Positions 9,063-18,100 of a stretch of 64,000 bases of DNA are shown here, piece after piece. Source of the stretch: Roseateles sp. (GTDB lineage: Bacteria > Pseudomonadota > Gammaproteobacteria > Burkholderiales > Burkholderiaceae). A program made the position numbers and the translations under genes. Each line of letters opens with the position of its first letter. Positions within the stretch are counted from its first letter, which is position 1. The stretch lies in assembly GCA_019232985.1 (NCBI GenBank), contig JAFAMW010000004.1, positions 36,896 through 100,895 on the forward strand, written 5' to 3'. The notes beneath the pieces were generated by a model, which had not been told where the DNA came from, did no database searches, and saw only the letters and a list, made by a program, of their open reading frames with translations.

Positions 9063-9908
9063 ATGCACTCCGACGATCTTCCGCTCGAGCCCGGCCGGCA
9101 CCGCTACCGCAGCGTCTGGATCTCCGACATCCACCTCGGCACCCCGGGCTGTCAGGCCAAGGCGCTGCTCGACTTCCTGCGCGAAGTCGAATGCGACCAG
9201 CTGTTCCTCGTCGGCGACATCATCGACGGCTGGCAGCTGCGCCGCAGCTGGTACTGGCCGCAGGCGCACAACGACGTCGTGCAGAAGCTGCTGCGCAAGG
9301 CGCGCAAGGGCGTGCGCGTGATCTTCATCCCGGGCAACCACGACGAGTTCGCGCGCAAGTACCTGCAGCACAATTTCGGCGGCGTCGAGGTCGCCGACGA
9401 GTGGATCCACGAGACCGCCGACGGCCGCAAGTTCTGGGTCACCCACGGCGACCTCTACGACGGCGTCGTCCAGTACGCGCGCTGGCTCGCCTACCTCGGC
9501 GACCAGGCCTACGAGTTCACGCTCAAGCTCAACCGCTACCTGAACCACTTGCGCGCAAAGTTCGGCCTGCCGTACTGGAGCCTGTCGAAGTACCTGAAGC
9601 TCAAGGTCAAGCGCGCCGTCAGCTTCATCTCGGCCTTCGAGGAGGCGCTCGCCCGCGAGGCCAAGAAGCGCGGCGTCGACGGCGTGATCTGCGGCCATAT
9701 CCACCACGCCGAGATCCGTCCGATCGACGGCATCCTCTACTGCAACGACGGCGACTGGGTCGAGAGCCTGACGGCGCTCGTCGAACACGCCGATGGCCGC
9801 CTCGAGATCCTCGACTGGAGCGCGCTGATGGCCCGTCCGGCCGCGGCCGACGAGGCCCCGGAAATCGCCGCACCGGAACCCGAAGCCGTCCATAGAATCG
9901 CGGCATGA
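9063..9908 (+). CDS. Metallophosphoesterase, UDP-2,3-diacylglucosamine diphosphatase (LpxH)-like
   Basis: A 281-residue calcineurin-type phosphoesterase. Metal-site motifs run in order: SDIHLG near residue 21, VGDIIDGW near 49, PGNHDEF near 90, THGDLYD near 125 and CGHIHHAE near 215. These resemble the YbbF/LpxH group, which cleaves the pyrophosphate of UDP-2,3-diacylglucosamine in lipid A synthesis, but this paralogue is longer than LpxH (about 240) and may use another substrate. A purine-rich AAGGA precedes ATG 9063. It ends in a 4-base ATGA overlap with ppk1, which implies coupled translation. Confidence 0.85.
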   Translation: MHSDDLPLEPGRHRYRSVWISDIHLGTPGCQAKALLDFLREVECDQLFLVGDIIDGWQLRRSWYWPQAHNDVVQKLLRKARKGVRVIFIPGNHDEFARKYLQHNFGGVEVADEWIHETADGRKFWVTHGDLYDGVVQYARWLAYLGDQAYEFTLKLNRYLNHLRAKFGLPYWSLSKYLKLKVKRAVSFISAFEEALAREAKKRGVDGVICGHIHHAEIRPIDGILYCNDGDWVESLTALVEHADGRLEILDWSALMARPAAADEAPEIAAPEPEAVHRIAA

Positions 9909-12010
9909 CCGACGCCGCCCCCATTGCGCCCGCACCCGTCGTCGCGGTGCCGTCCGCGCCGCCCGTGACCCTGATCAACCGCGAACAGGCGATCCTCGAG
10001 TTCAACCGCCGCGTGCTCGCCCAGGCGCAGCGCGCCGACGTGCCGCTCGCCGAGCGCCTGCGCTATATCTGCATCGTCTCGAGCAACCTCGACGAGTTCT
10101 TCGAGGTCCGCTTCGCCGACATGCTCGACGCCGCGCGCGGCCCCGAGCGCAGCGTGAGCCACGCCGACGTCGAGCGCGTCGGCCGCGCCGCCCACGCGCT
10201 GATCGACGAGCAGTACGCGATCTTCAACGAGGCCGTGATGCCGGCGCTCGCCAAGGAAGGCATCGGCATCGTCAACCACGCCGAGCGCACCGAGGCGCAG
10301 CGCCAGTGGGTCGCGCGCTTCTTCGAGCGCGAGGTCCGGCCGCTGCTCGTGCCCGTGGGCCTCGACCCCGCGCACCCGTTCCCGCAGGTCGCGAACAAGT
10401 CGCTGCACTTCATCGCCAGGCTCTCGGGCAAGGACGCGTTCGGCCGCGACACGCGCATCGCGATCGTCAAGGTGCCGCGCGTGCTGCCGCGCGTGATCCG
10501 CCTGCCCGACAACCTGACCGGCGGCAAGCAGAGCTTCGTGCTGCTCACGAGCGTGATCCGCGCCCACCTCGAGGAGCTGTTCCCGGGCCGCAAGGTCGAC
10601 GCGTTCTCGCAGTTCCGCGTCACGCGCGACTCCGACCTCGAGGTCGACGAGGAGGAAATCGCGAACCTGCGCCACGCGCTGCGCTCGGGCCTGACGACGC
10701 GCCATTTCGGCCGCGCCGTGCGGCTCGAGGTCGTCAACACCTGCCCGCCCGAGCTCTCGGCCTTCCTGCTCGAGCAGTTCGCGCTGCCGCAGGCCGCGCT
10801 GTACCGCGTCAACGGCCCGGTCAACCTGGTGCGCTTGAACGAGCTGATCGACCAGACCGACGCGCCCGCGCTGCGCTTCGCGCCGCACGAGCCCGTCTGG
10901 CCCGAGAAGCGCCTGCCGCGCGGCAAGTCCATCATGGAGCGGCTGCAGCGCGGCGACGTGATGCTGCACCACCCGTTCGAGAGCTTCGAGCCGGTCGTCG
11001 AGTTCCTGCGCGAGGCGGTCGAGGACCCCGACGTGCTCGCGATCAAGCAGACGATCTACCGCACCGGCAGCAAGTCGGTGTTGATGGACCTGCTGATCGA
11101 GGCCGCGCGGCGCGGCAAGGAAGTGCTCGTCGTCGTCGAGCTCAAGGCGCGCTTCGACGAAGAGGCCAACATCAACTGGGCCGAGCGCCTCGAGGCGGTC
11201 GGCGCCCAGGTCGTCTACGGCATCGTCGGCTTCAAGACCCACGCCAAGCTGTTGCTCGTGACGCGCCGCGAAGAGCACAAGGGCCGCAGCCTGCTGCGCC
11301 GCTACGCGCATTTCTCGACCGGCAACTACAACCCCAAGACGGCGCGCTTCTACACCGACCTCGGCTACCTGACGGCCGACGCCGACCTCACGGCCGACGC
11401 CGACCTCGTGTTCCGCCAGCTCGCCGCCCTGGGCAAGGCCAAGGCGCCGCGCCGCATGCTGCTCGCGCCGTTCAACCTGCACCAGCAGATGGTCGCGCAC
11501 CTCGCCCAGGTCGAGGCCGCCGCGCGCGCGGGGCAGCCCGCGCGCGTCGTCGTCAAGATCAACTCGCTGACCGACACCGCGCTGATCGCCGCGCTGCTGC
11601 GCGCCGGCCAGGCCGGCGCGAAGATCGACCTGATCGTGCGCGGCGCCTGCATGCTGCCGCCGGGCCTGCCCGGCGTCAGCGATTCGATCGTCGTGCGCTC
11701 CGTGATCGGCCGCTTCCTCGAGCATTCGCGCGTGTGCTATTTCCGCTGGGGCCCGGGCGAGGCCGACGAGGCGCTCTACCTGTCGAGCGCCGACTGGATG
11801 AGCCGCAACATGTTCCGCCGCATCGAGGTCGCCTGGCCCGTGAACGACCCCAAGCTGCGCCAGCGCGTGATCGACGAGGCGCTGCAGCCCTATCTGCACG
11901 ACAGCCTCGACGCCTGGCAACTCGGCCCCGACGGGCGCTCGGTGCGCCTGGTCGAGAAGGGCGGGCGCGGTGTCAGCGCTCAGCAAGCGCTGATGAAGCG
12001 CTTCGACTGA
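9905..12010 (+). CDS. ppk1: Polyphosphate kinase 1
   Basis: A 701-residue PPK1, which transfers the ATP gamma-phosphate onto polyphosphate and is tied to stress responses and motility. The N-terminal signature SSNLDEFFEVR is near residue 59. The autophosphorylated His is His446 in GFKTHAKLLL and the second active-site His is His607 in FLEHSRVCYF; RYAHFSTGNYN completes the phospholipase-D-like domain. About 12 residues longer than E. coli PPK because of an Ala/Pro-rich N-terminus. It follows the LpxH-like gene with a 4-base overlap and precedes sixA, so the three are probably one transcript. Confidence 0.98.
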   Translation: MTDAAPIAPAPVVAVPSAPPVTLINREQAILEFNRRVLAQAQRADVPLAERLRYICIVSSNLDEFFEVRFADMLDAARGPERSVSHADVERVGRAAHALIDEQYAIFNEAVMPALAKEGIGIVNHAERTEAQRQWVARFFEREVRPLLVPVGLDPAHPFPQVANKSLHFIARLSGKDAFGRDTRIAIVKVPRVLPRVIRLPDNLTGGKQSFVLLTSVIRAHLEELFPGRKVDAFSQFRVTRDSDLEVDEEEIANLRHALRSGLTTRHFGRAVRLEVVNTCPPELSAFLLEQFALPQAALYRVNGPVNLVRLNELIDQTDAPALRFAPHEPVWPEKRLPRGKSIMERLQRGDVMLHHPFESFEPVVEFLREAVEDPDVLAIKQTIYRTGSKSVLMDLLIEAARRGKEVLVVVELKARFDEEANINWAERLEAVGAQVVYGIVGFKTHAKLLLVTRREEHKGRSLLRRYAHFSTGNYNPKTARFYTDLGYLTADADLTADADLVFRQLAALGKAKAPRRMLLAPFNLHQQMVAHLAQVEAAARAGQPARVVVKINSLTDTALIAALLRAGQAGAKIDLIVRGACMLPPGLPGVSDSIVVRSVIGRFLEHSRVCYFRWGPGEADEALYLSSADWMSRNMFRRIEVAWPVNDPKLRQRVIDEALQPYLHDSLDAWQLGPDGRSVRLVEKGGRGVSAQQALMKRFD

Positions 12011-12024
12011 GCGGGGGGCGCGCC

Positions 12025-12495
12025 GTGGACCTCATCCTCTGGCGCCATGCCGAAGCCGAGCCGCTCAAGGAAGGCGGCAGCGACCTCGAACGGGCGCTGA
12101 CGACCAAGGGCGAGCGCCAGGCCGAACGCATGGGCCGCTGGCTCAACCAGCGCCTCGCCGCGACGACGCGCGTGCTCGTGAGCCCCGCCCTGCGCACGCG
12201 GCTGACGGCCGTCGCGCTCGGCCGCGACGTGCGCATCACGCCGACGATCGCGCCCGACGCGAGCGTCGACGACCTGCTGCTCGCGGCCCAGTGGCCGCTG
12301 GGCCCGCGCTCGCGGGAGCCGGTGCTGCTCGTCGGCCACCAGCCGACGCTGGGCCTGCTCGCCGCGCGCGTGTTGTGCGGCCAGGACCAGCCCTGGGCGG
12401 TGCGCAAGGGCGCGGTCTGGTGGCTGCGCTCGCGCGAGCGCGACGGCGGCGTCGAGACCGTGCTCGTCGCGGTCCAGAACCCCGATTGCCTCTGA
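12025..12495 (+). CDS. sixA: SixA-type histidine phosphatase
   Basis: A 156-residue histidine-phosphatase-superfamily protein. The catalytic RHG-type motif is WRHAEAE at residues 6-12 and the second catalytic His lies in LVGHQPTLG. SixA dephosphorylates phospho-histidine in HPt domains or phosphotransfer proteins, and small homologues commonly follow ppk1 in betaproteobacteria. The start is GTG at 12025, 14 bases after the ppk1 stop, with a GCGGGGGGCG purine-rich stretch upstream; no ATG fits. The substrate here is unknown. Confidence 0.85.
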   Translation: MDLILWRHAEAEPLKEGGSDLERALTTKGERQAERMGRWLNQRLAATTRVLVSPALRTRLTAVALGRDVRITPTIAPDASVDDLLLAAQWPLGPRSREPVLLVGHQPTLGLLAARVLCGQDQPWAVRKGAVWWLRSRERDGGVETVLVAVQNPDCL

Positions 12496-12733
12496 GTCGT
12501 GTCGTCAGCTTGCAAAAGCCTTGCGCTCCGCCGTGGGCTGGCGCGTTTGTCGTTGCGTCAAGGCAAATGCGCGTCAAGCCCCGGGTTATTCGGTCGATAT
12601 GACGCCAGTGGGGGTATGGCACCATCCACTCGTGGTAACCGAACGTATCCTCAGTGTTCAGGATGCGCCGCGGCCGCGGCGGGCGAGGGCAACGGGCCGG
12701 CCGCGGCTCGAGACAACGAATAGGAGCATCGCC

Positions 12734-13288
12734 ATGAAGTCCATCCTGGAACGGGCTATCCGCGAGCAGTGTCGCACCGGCGCCGGCGTCTTGCTGGCCC
12801 TGGCCTGCGCCTCGGGGGCGCATGCCGCGACGGCGAGCGCGACGGCCACGGCCGTGGTGCTGCAGCCGATGACGATCAGCAAGACCGCCGACATGACCTT
12901 CGGCAACCTCGTCGCCGGCAACGGCACGGTGACGATGTCGACGACCGGCGTGCGCTCGGCCAGCGGCAGCACTCCCTTGCCGAACGGCGTGACGCCGGCG
13001 CCTGCCTATTTCACGATCGCGGGCTCGGCCAACAACACCTTTTCGATCAGCACGACCGGCAGCTCGACGACGCTCGCCGACTCGGGCACGGACACGATGC
13101 CGGTGGCCTGGTTCTGGGAGGTCACGTCGACGGCCGCAGGCACCAACCAGACGAGCGGCACGCCGGCGACGGGCACGCTGAGCTCGGGCGCCGCCTACAT
13201 ATTCGTCGGCGCGGCCGTCACGGTCGGCGCGACGCAGGCCGCGGCCACCTACACGGGCACCTTCCAGGTCTCGGTCGACTACAACTGA
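12734..13288 (+). CDS. DUF4402 domain secreted protein A (putative pilin-like subunit)
   Basis: A 184-residue exported protein. A signal peptide (MKSILERAIREQ then a hydrophobic stretch ending ASGAHA) precedes a Ser/Thr/Gly-rich beta domain. The pattern matches the DUF4402 family: ATASATATAVVLQPMTISK, then DMTFGNLVAG, GVRSASGS and the ending GTFQVSVDYN. Such proteins occur beside periplasmic chaperones and are thought to be surface-fibre subunits, but function is not proven. A strong AGGAG lies 7 bases before ATG. It heads a five-gene run to 18378, and the 238-bp leader upstream (12496-12733) holds a short inverted repeat, ATCCT...AGGAT. Confidence 0.85.
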   Translation: MKSILERAIREQCRTGAGVLLALACASGAHAATASATATAVVLQPMTISKTADMTFGNLVAGNGTVTMSTTGVRSASGSTPLPNGVTPAPAYFTIAGSANNTFSISTTGSSTTLADSGTDTMPVAWFWEVTSTAAGTNQTSGTPATGTLSSGAAYIFVGAAVTVGATQAAATYTGTFQVSVDYN

Positions 13289-13336
13289 GGCCGGCCGCGC
13301 GGCGCGACGCCCCCACCAGATCAAGGGGACCCACTC

Positions 13337-13816
13337 ATGCAAGGCATGGCGGCCCGCCCCGAGTCCGCGACGGCATCGACACGGCTCCGGCGCGGCGCCG
13401 GCGGCCTGCTGATCGGACTCGTGGCCGGCATCTTCGGCGCGGCCGAGACCGCGGACGCGGCCGGCGCGAAGGCGCAGGCGCGCGCGACCGTGATCGAGGC
13501 GATCCACGTGAACGGCCTGATCGGCGTGCCCGTCACGGCGGCCGACCTGATCGTGGCCTGGCGCGCTGCGCCGGGCACGAACAGCGGCCTGCCGGCGCTG
13601 CGCCTGCCTGCGCTGCTGCTGCCCGACGACGCGGCCGGCGCGACGCCGGCCTACGACGCCGCGTTCGCGCGCACGCTCGGCAGCGTCGCAGCCGTGGCCG
13701 GCGCGCCCGTCGACGCCGTGCTCCAGCACGGCCTCGTCGCCGCGGTCTCGGCGATCACGTACGAACCGGGCGAAGGCCATGCCGCGCAGCTGTCGATCAC
13801 CGTCGCGTTCAACTGA
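13337..13816 (+). CDS. Exported protein of unknown family within the DUF4402 locus
   Basis: A 159-residue protein I do not recognise. A hydrophobic stretch (GGLLIGLVAGIFGAAETADAA) after a basic N-terminus looks like a signal peptide. The rest is Ala-rich and ends AAQLSITVAFN, which resembles the closing strand of its DUF4402 neighbours (xVSVDYN, xVTVNYN); it may be a diverged or specialised subunit. An AAGGGGA ribosome-binding site precedes ATG 13337. Its 3' end overlaps the next gene by 38 bases. Confidence 0.7.
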   Translation: MQGMAARPESATASTRLRRGAGGLLIGLVAGIFGAAETADAAGAKAQARATVIEAIHVNGLIGVPVTAADLIVAWRAAPGTNSGLPALRLPALLLPDDAAGATPAYDAAFARTLGSVAAVAGAPVDAVLQHGLVAAVSAITYEPGEGHAAQLSITVAFN

Positions 13817-14279
13817 GCGGACGCGGCCTCGCGCCGCGGCGCTGCTGCTCGGCGCGCTCGCGGCGCTGCCGGCCGCGGCGCAGCAAGCCGTGACGAACAC
13901 GGTCGGCCTGTCGTTCGGCGCGTTCACGGCCGGCGCCGGCGGCACGCTGACGGTCGGCAGCACCGGCGCGCGCTCGTCGACGGGCGGCGTGCTGCTCGTC
14001 AACCAGGGCGCGGGGGCGGCCGCGCAGTTCATGCTCAGCGGCGGCTCGTCGAGCGAGGCGGTCTCGATCTCGTTGCCGGCCGACGGCACCGTCCAGCTCA
14101 GCAACGGCAGCCAGACGATGACGCTGAGCGGCTTCACGAGTACGCTGGTCAACGGCAACGGGATGCTGTCGATGAGCGGAACCGGGAGCTTCAGCGTCGG
14201 CGCGACGCTGAGCGTCGGCGCCTCGCAGGCGGCCGGCAACTACAGCGGCAACTTCAGCGTCACCGTCAACTACAACTAG
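13779..14279 (+). CDS. DUF4402 domain secreted protein B
   Basis: A 166-residue protein. From ATG 13779 the signal peptide has a long basic n-region (MPRSCRSPSRSTERTRPR) and a hydrophobic core (AAALLLGALAALPAAA) ending before QQAV. The mature part has DUF4402 features: LSFGAFTAGAGG, TGARSSTGG, and ending GNFSVTVNYN, similar to subunit A. No ATG, GTG or TTG occurs after the previous stop until well inside the mature domain, so the 38-base overlap seems real and suggests translational coupling. A GAAGG motif is just upstream of the start. Confidence 0.8.
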   Translation: MPRSCRSPSRSTERTRPRAAALLLGALAALPAAAQQAVTNTVGLSFGAFTAGAGGTLTVGSTGARSSTGGVLLVNQGAGAAAQFMLSGGSSSEAVSISLPADGTVQLSNGSQTMTLSGFTSTLVNGNGMLSMSGTGSFSVGATLSVGASQAAGNYSGNFSVTVNYN

Positions 14280-14315
14280 CGCCGCGCAGGCGCGAGCCTC
14301 CAAAAGGAAATCCAG

Positions 14316-15161
14316 ATGTTCACGACGCGCACCTACCGATGGCTGGCCGGCCTCGCGCTGGCGCTGCTCGCGCAGGCGGCGATGGCCGACCTGATGCTGT
14401 TCCCGACCCGCATCGTGTTCGACCGCCAGCGCGCCGCGCAGGTCGAGCTGATGAACCAGGGCCAGACCCCCGAGACCTACCGGATCCGCCTCGTCAACCG
14501 GCGCATGGGCCCGAACGGCGAGTTCGTCGCGGTCGAGACGCCGGGGCCCGGCGAGCGGTTCGCCGATGCGATGCTGCAATTCTCGCCGCACCAGGTCACG
14601 ATCCCGCCCGGCGGCACCCAGATCGTGCGCATCGCCCTGCGCCGCCCGGTCGGGCTCGCCGAGGGCGAGTACCGCTCGCACCTGCAGTTCGACCGCGTCG
14701 CCGACGCGAGCGGCGCGAGCAGCATCGAGGACGTCGCGCACAGCGACGGCAGCAGCGTCGGCGTCGTGATCCAGGCGCTGATCGGCGCGTCGATCCCGGT
14801 CATCGTGCGCCAGGGCGACACCCAGGCCAAGGTCGCGCTCAGCGACCTCCAGGTCCTGCCCGCGGGCCCCGGCAACCCGCAGGGCGCGATCGCGCTGCAG
14901 CTCGACCGCGAGGGCAACCGCTCGGTCTACGGCGACCTCGTCGCGACGGTGACGACGCCGGGCGGCGTGACGCTCGAGGTCGGGCGCGCGGGCGGCGTCG
15001 CCGTCTACGTGCCGAACGCGTCGCGCCGCGCGGTGCTGCCGCTGCAGCTGCCCGACGGCGCCCTGGGCCTGCCGCCGGGCGGCGTCGTCAAGGTCGCCTA
15101 CCGCGACCGCCCCGACGCGGGCGGCAGGCTGCTCGCCGAGGCGAGCCTCGCGCTGCCCTGA
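14316..15161 (+). CDS. PapD-like periplasmic pilus chaperone
   Basis: A 281-residue fimbrial-type chaperone. A signal peptide (ending AQAAMA) is followed by the immunoglobulin-like domain: LMLFPTRIVFDRQRAAQVELMNQG, then YRIRLVNRRMG and the domain-1 strand region LQFSPHQVTIPPGGTQIVRIALRR, which corresponds to the subunit-binding G1 strand and the adjacent conserved Arg. It is longer than classical FimC/PapD (about 230 mature residues). In a chaperone-usher pathway it would hold the DUF4402 subunits in the periplasm and deliver them to the outer-membrane protein encoded 31 bases downstream. Confidence 0.88.
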   Translation: MFTTRTYRWLAGLALALLAQAAMADLMLFPTRIVFDRQRAAQVELMNQGQTPETYRIRLVNRRMGPNGEFVAVETPGPGERFADAMLQFSPHQVTIPPGGTQIVRIALRRPVGLAEGEYRSHLQFDRVADASGASSIEDVAHSDGSSVGVVIQALIGASIPVIVRQGDTQAKVALSDLQVLPAGPGNPQGAIALQLDREGNRSVYGDLVATVTTPGGVTLEVGRAGGVAVYVPNASRRAVLPLQLPDGALGLPPGGVVKVAYRDRPDAGGRLLAEASLALP

Positions 15162-15192
15162 GCGGCGCCGCGCTCCCCGTCGCCCGACCCGC

Positions 15193-18100
15193 ATGCGCCC
15201 GCGCCACGCCACGCTCATTCGCCGCACGGCCTTTGCCGTCGCGGCGGGCCTGGCCGTGGCCGCGCTGCCCGCCCATGCGGCATTCGAGGCCGGCGCGCCG
15301 CCGATCGGCAGCGCCGCGGCCCAGCCCGCGCGGCTGTTCGCAGGCGTGACCCAGGTCGAGCTGCGCGCGCTGCTCGTGCAATTCAAGGGCCGCACGCTGC
15401 CCGAGCGCATCGACGCCTACCAGAACGGGTACCAGGTGCTGCTGCCGCTCGGCGAGCTGTCGCGTCTGCTCGGCTACGACATCCGCGTCGACGCGCCGCA
15501 TGGCCTCGCGAGCGGCACGGTGCGCGGCGCGGACCAGCGCTTCGCGCTCGACCTCGGCCAGTCGCTCGCGACGGTCGGCGGGCGCGAGCAGGGCTTCGAG
15601 CCGCGCCTCGCGATGGTCATCGGCGACGAGATCTACCTGTCGACGCAGCTGATCGCGCGCTGGCTGCCGGTCGAGCTCGCCGTCGACCTGCCGACCTGGC
15701 AGCTGCGCGTGCAGCCGCGCGAGGCCGCGCCGGTCGCGGCCGTGCCGCTCGTGCCGCTGGCCCCGCCGCCGCCGGGACCCACCGCGACGTCTCCCGTCGG
15801 GCCGCTGCCGCTGCCGCCCGCACGCCGCGCGGCCGACGTCGACGCGAACCTGCTCGTGCTCGAGGTCCAGCTGGACGGCCAGGTGCTGTCCGACAGCTTC
15901 GCCGCCTACCAGGACGGCAAACAGCTGCTGCTGCCGCTCGGCGAGCTCGCGCGCCTGCTCACGCTCGCGATCGAGGTCCACCCCGAGCTCGGCAGCGCGA
16001 ACGGCTACCTGGTCACGCCCGAGCGCGGCTTCGCGCTGAACCTGGGCCAGGACCTCGTCAGCCTCGCCGGCCGCGAGTCGGGCTTCGAGCCGCGCCTCGC
16101 GAGCGTGATCGGCGACGACATCTACGTGTCGAGCCAGCTGCTCCAGCATTGGCTGCCGCTGAACCTCAAGCTCGACCTCGCGACGCTGCAGCTCAAGGTC
16201 GAGCCGCGCGAGAAGCTGCCGCTGCAGGAACGCCTCGAGCGCGAGCGCCTCGCGGCCGGCATCAACGCGCACCGCGCGGCGGAGCGGCCCGTCTATCCGT
16301 ACCAGGCGTCGACGCCGGGCCCGATCGGCCTGCCCTTCGTTGACCAGACCTACGGCGCCAGCGAGCGTGCGGGCCAGGGCCAGCGCCGGTACCAGGGCGC
16401 GTACACGGCCTACCTGACCGGCGACCTGCTGTGGATGGAGGGCGCCGCCTACGCGACGCGCGCGAACGAGCAGGCCACGCCCGACCTGCGCATGACGCTG
16501 TCGCGCCACGACCCCGACGCCGCGCTGCTCGGGCCGCTGCACGCGAGCGCCGTCGCGGTCGGCAACGTCGTGCTGCCGAGCGTGCGCAACGTCATGCAGG
16601 GCAGCCCGATGGGCAACGGCGTCGCCGTGAGCAACCGGCCGCTCGACCAGCCGAACAGCTTCGACCGGCACAGCTTTCGCGGCGACCTGCCGCCGGGCTG
16701 GGACGTCACGCTGTACTACAACGAGGCGCTCGTCGGCTTCCAGTCCTCGCGGGCCGACGGCCAGTACAACTTCGACGACATGCCGCTCTCGTTCGGGCGC
16801 AACGACTTCCGGCTCGTGTTCCACGGCCCGCTCGGCCAGCTGCGCGTCGAGAAGCAGAGCTTTCTGCTCGACCAGGCGAGCGTCAAGCCGGGCCAGGTCT
16901 ATTACTCGGTCGCGCAGCAGTACGACCCGCACGGCACGCCGCGCAGCGTCGCCCAGGCCGACATCGGCCTGACCAGGACGCTGACCGGCGAGGTCGGCCT
17001 CGTGCGCCGGCCGCGCACCGGCACGCTCGAGCCGCTGACCTTCGGCCAGATCGGCCTGCTCGCGTACATGAACGACATGATCCTGAGCTCGCAGCTCGAC
17101 GCCATGGGCGGCGGCGGCGCGCTCGGCGAGCTGGGCCTGAAGACGCGCGTGGCCGGCTTCAGCGTCGACCTGCTGCATACCCAGCGCGGCGGCAACTTCG
17201 ACAACGACCAGTACTCGGACGTCGCCGGCAACGTGCGCCTGCGCGACGAGCTGAGCCTCAACGGCCTGCTCCACGCGCCGGGCCTGCCCGTCGTGAACGT
17301 CGCGGTCGACGCGGTGCGCAACGGCTTCGACCAGGGGCCGAGCAACGTCCAGATCGGCCTGCGCACCTCGACCGTCGTGCGCGGCACCGCGCTGTCGAAC
17401 TCGCTGCGCTGGCAGCGCAGCGGCGATGTCGGCACGACCGACGGCGTGTTCCAGATCAGCCGGCGCGTCGCCGACGTCGGCCTGAACGCGCAGCTCGGCT
17501 ACGAGGTCCAGCCGCTGCACAGCCTGCAGTCGATCGCGCTGACCGCCGACCACGGCCTCGCCGGCGGCTACCAGCTCTCGGGCGGCGTGCTGCGTACGCT
17601 CGACTCGGGGCTCACGCTGTTCTCGGGGGGCGTGAGCCGCAATTTCGGCAGCTTCGGCCTCGCCGTCAACGCGAGCTACTCGAGCCAGCACGACGCGGCC
17701 GTCGGCATGCAGCTGTTCGTCGCGCTCGGCCGCGACCCGCGCACCGGCAAATGGTCGCTCGACGGCCTGCCGCTCGCGGGCACCGGCGCGGTGTCGGCGC
17801 GCGCCTTCGTCGACAAGAACATGAACGGCATCCACGACCCCGGCGAGGAATACGTGGAGAACGCCGGCTTCATCGTCAACGGCGGCGGGCGCCACCCGGT
17901 GCTGACCGACGCGAACGGCACGGCGCTGCTGTCGCGGCTCGCGCCCGACCGCTACGCCGACCTCGCGCTCGACCCCGACACGCTCGAGGACCCGCAGTGG
18001 AAGCCGTTGACGCCGGGCGTGCGCGTGCTGCCGCGGCCCGGGCGCGTCGAGCTCGTCGAGTTTCCGGTCGTGCCGACCTCGGAGGTCGAGGGCACGGTCT

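Noticed and set aside
11372..11407. Perfect 18-bp tandem repeat inside ppk1 giving TADADL twice, which looked like a small in-frame duplication
   Set aside because: The same region in E. coli PPK (TDLSLLTCDPDITNEV...) has the same length, so no residues were added; the match is due to codon and residue bias.
12734..14279. Small secreted proteins as spore-coat U (SCPU) pilins
   Set aside because: They lack the conserved Cys and SCPU pattern; the ATAT/FG/RSASG and terminal YN features fit DUF4402 better.
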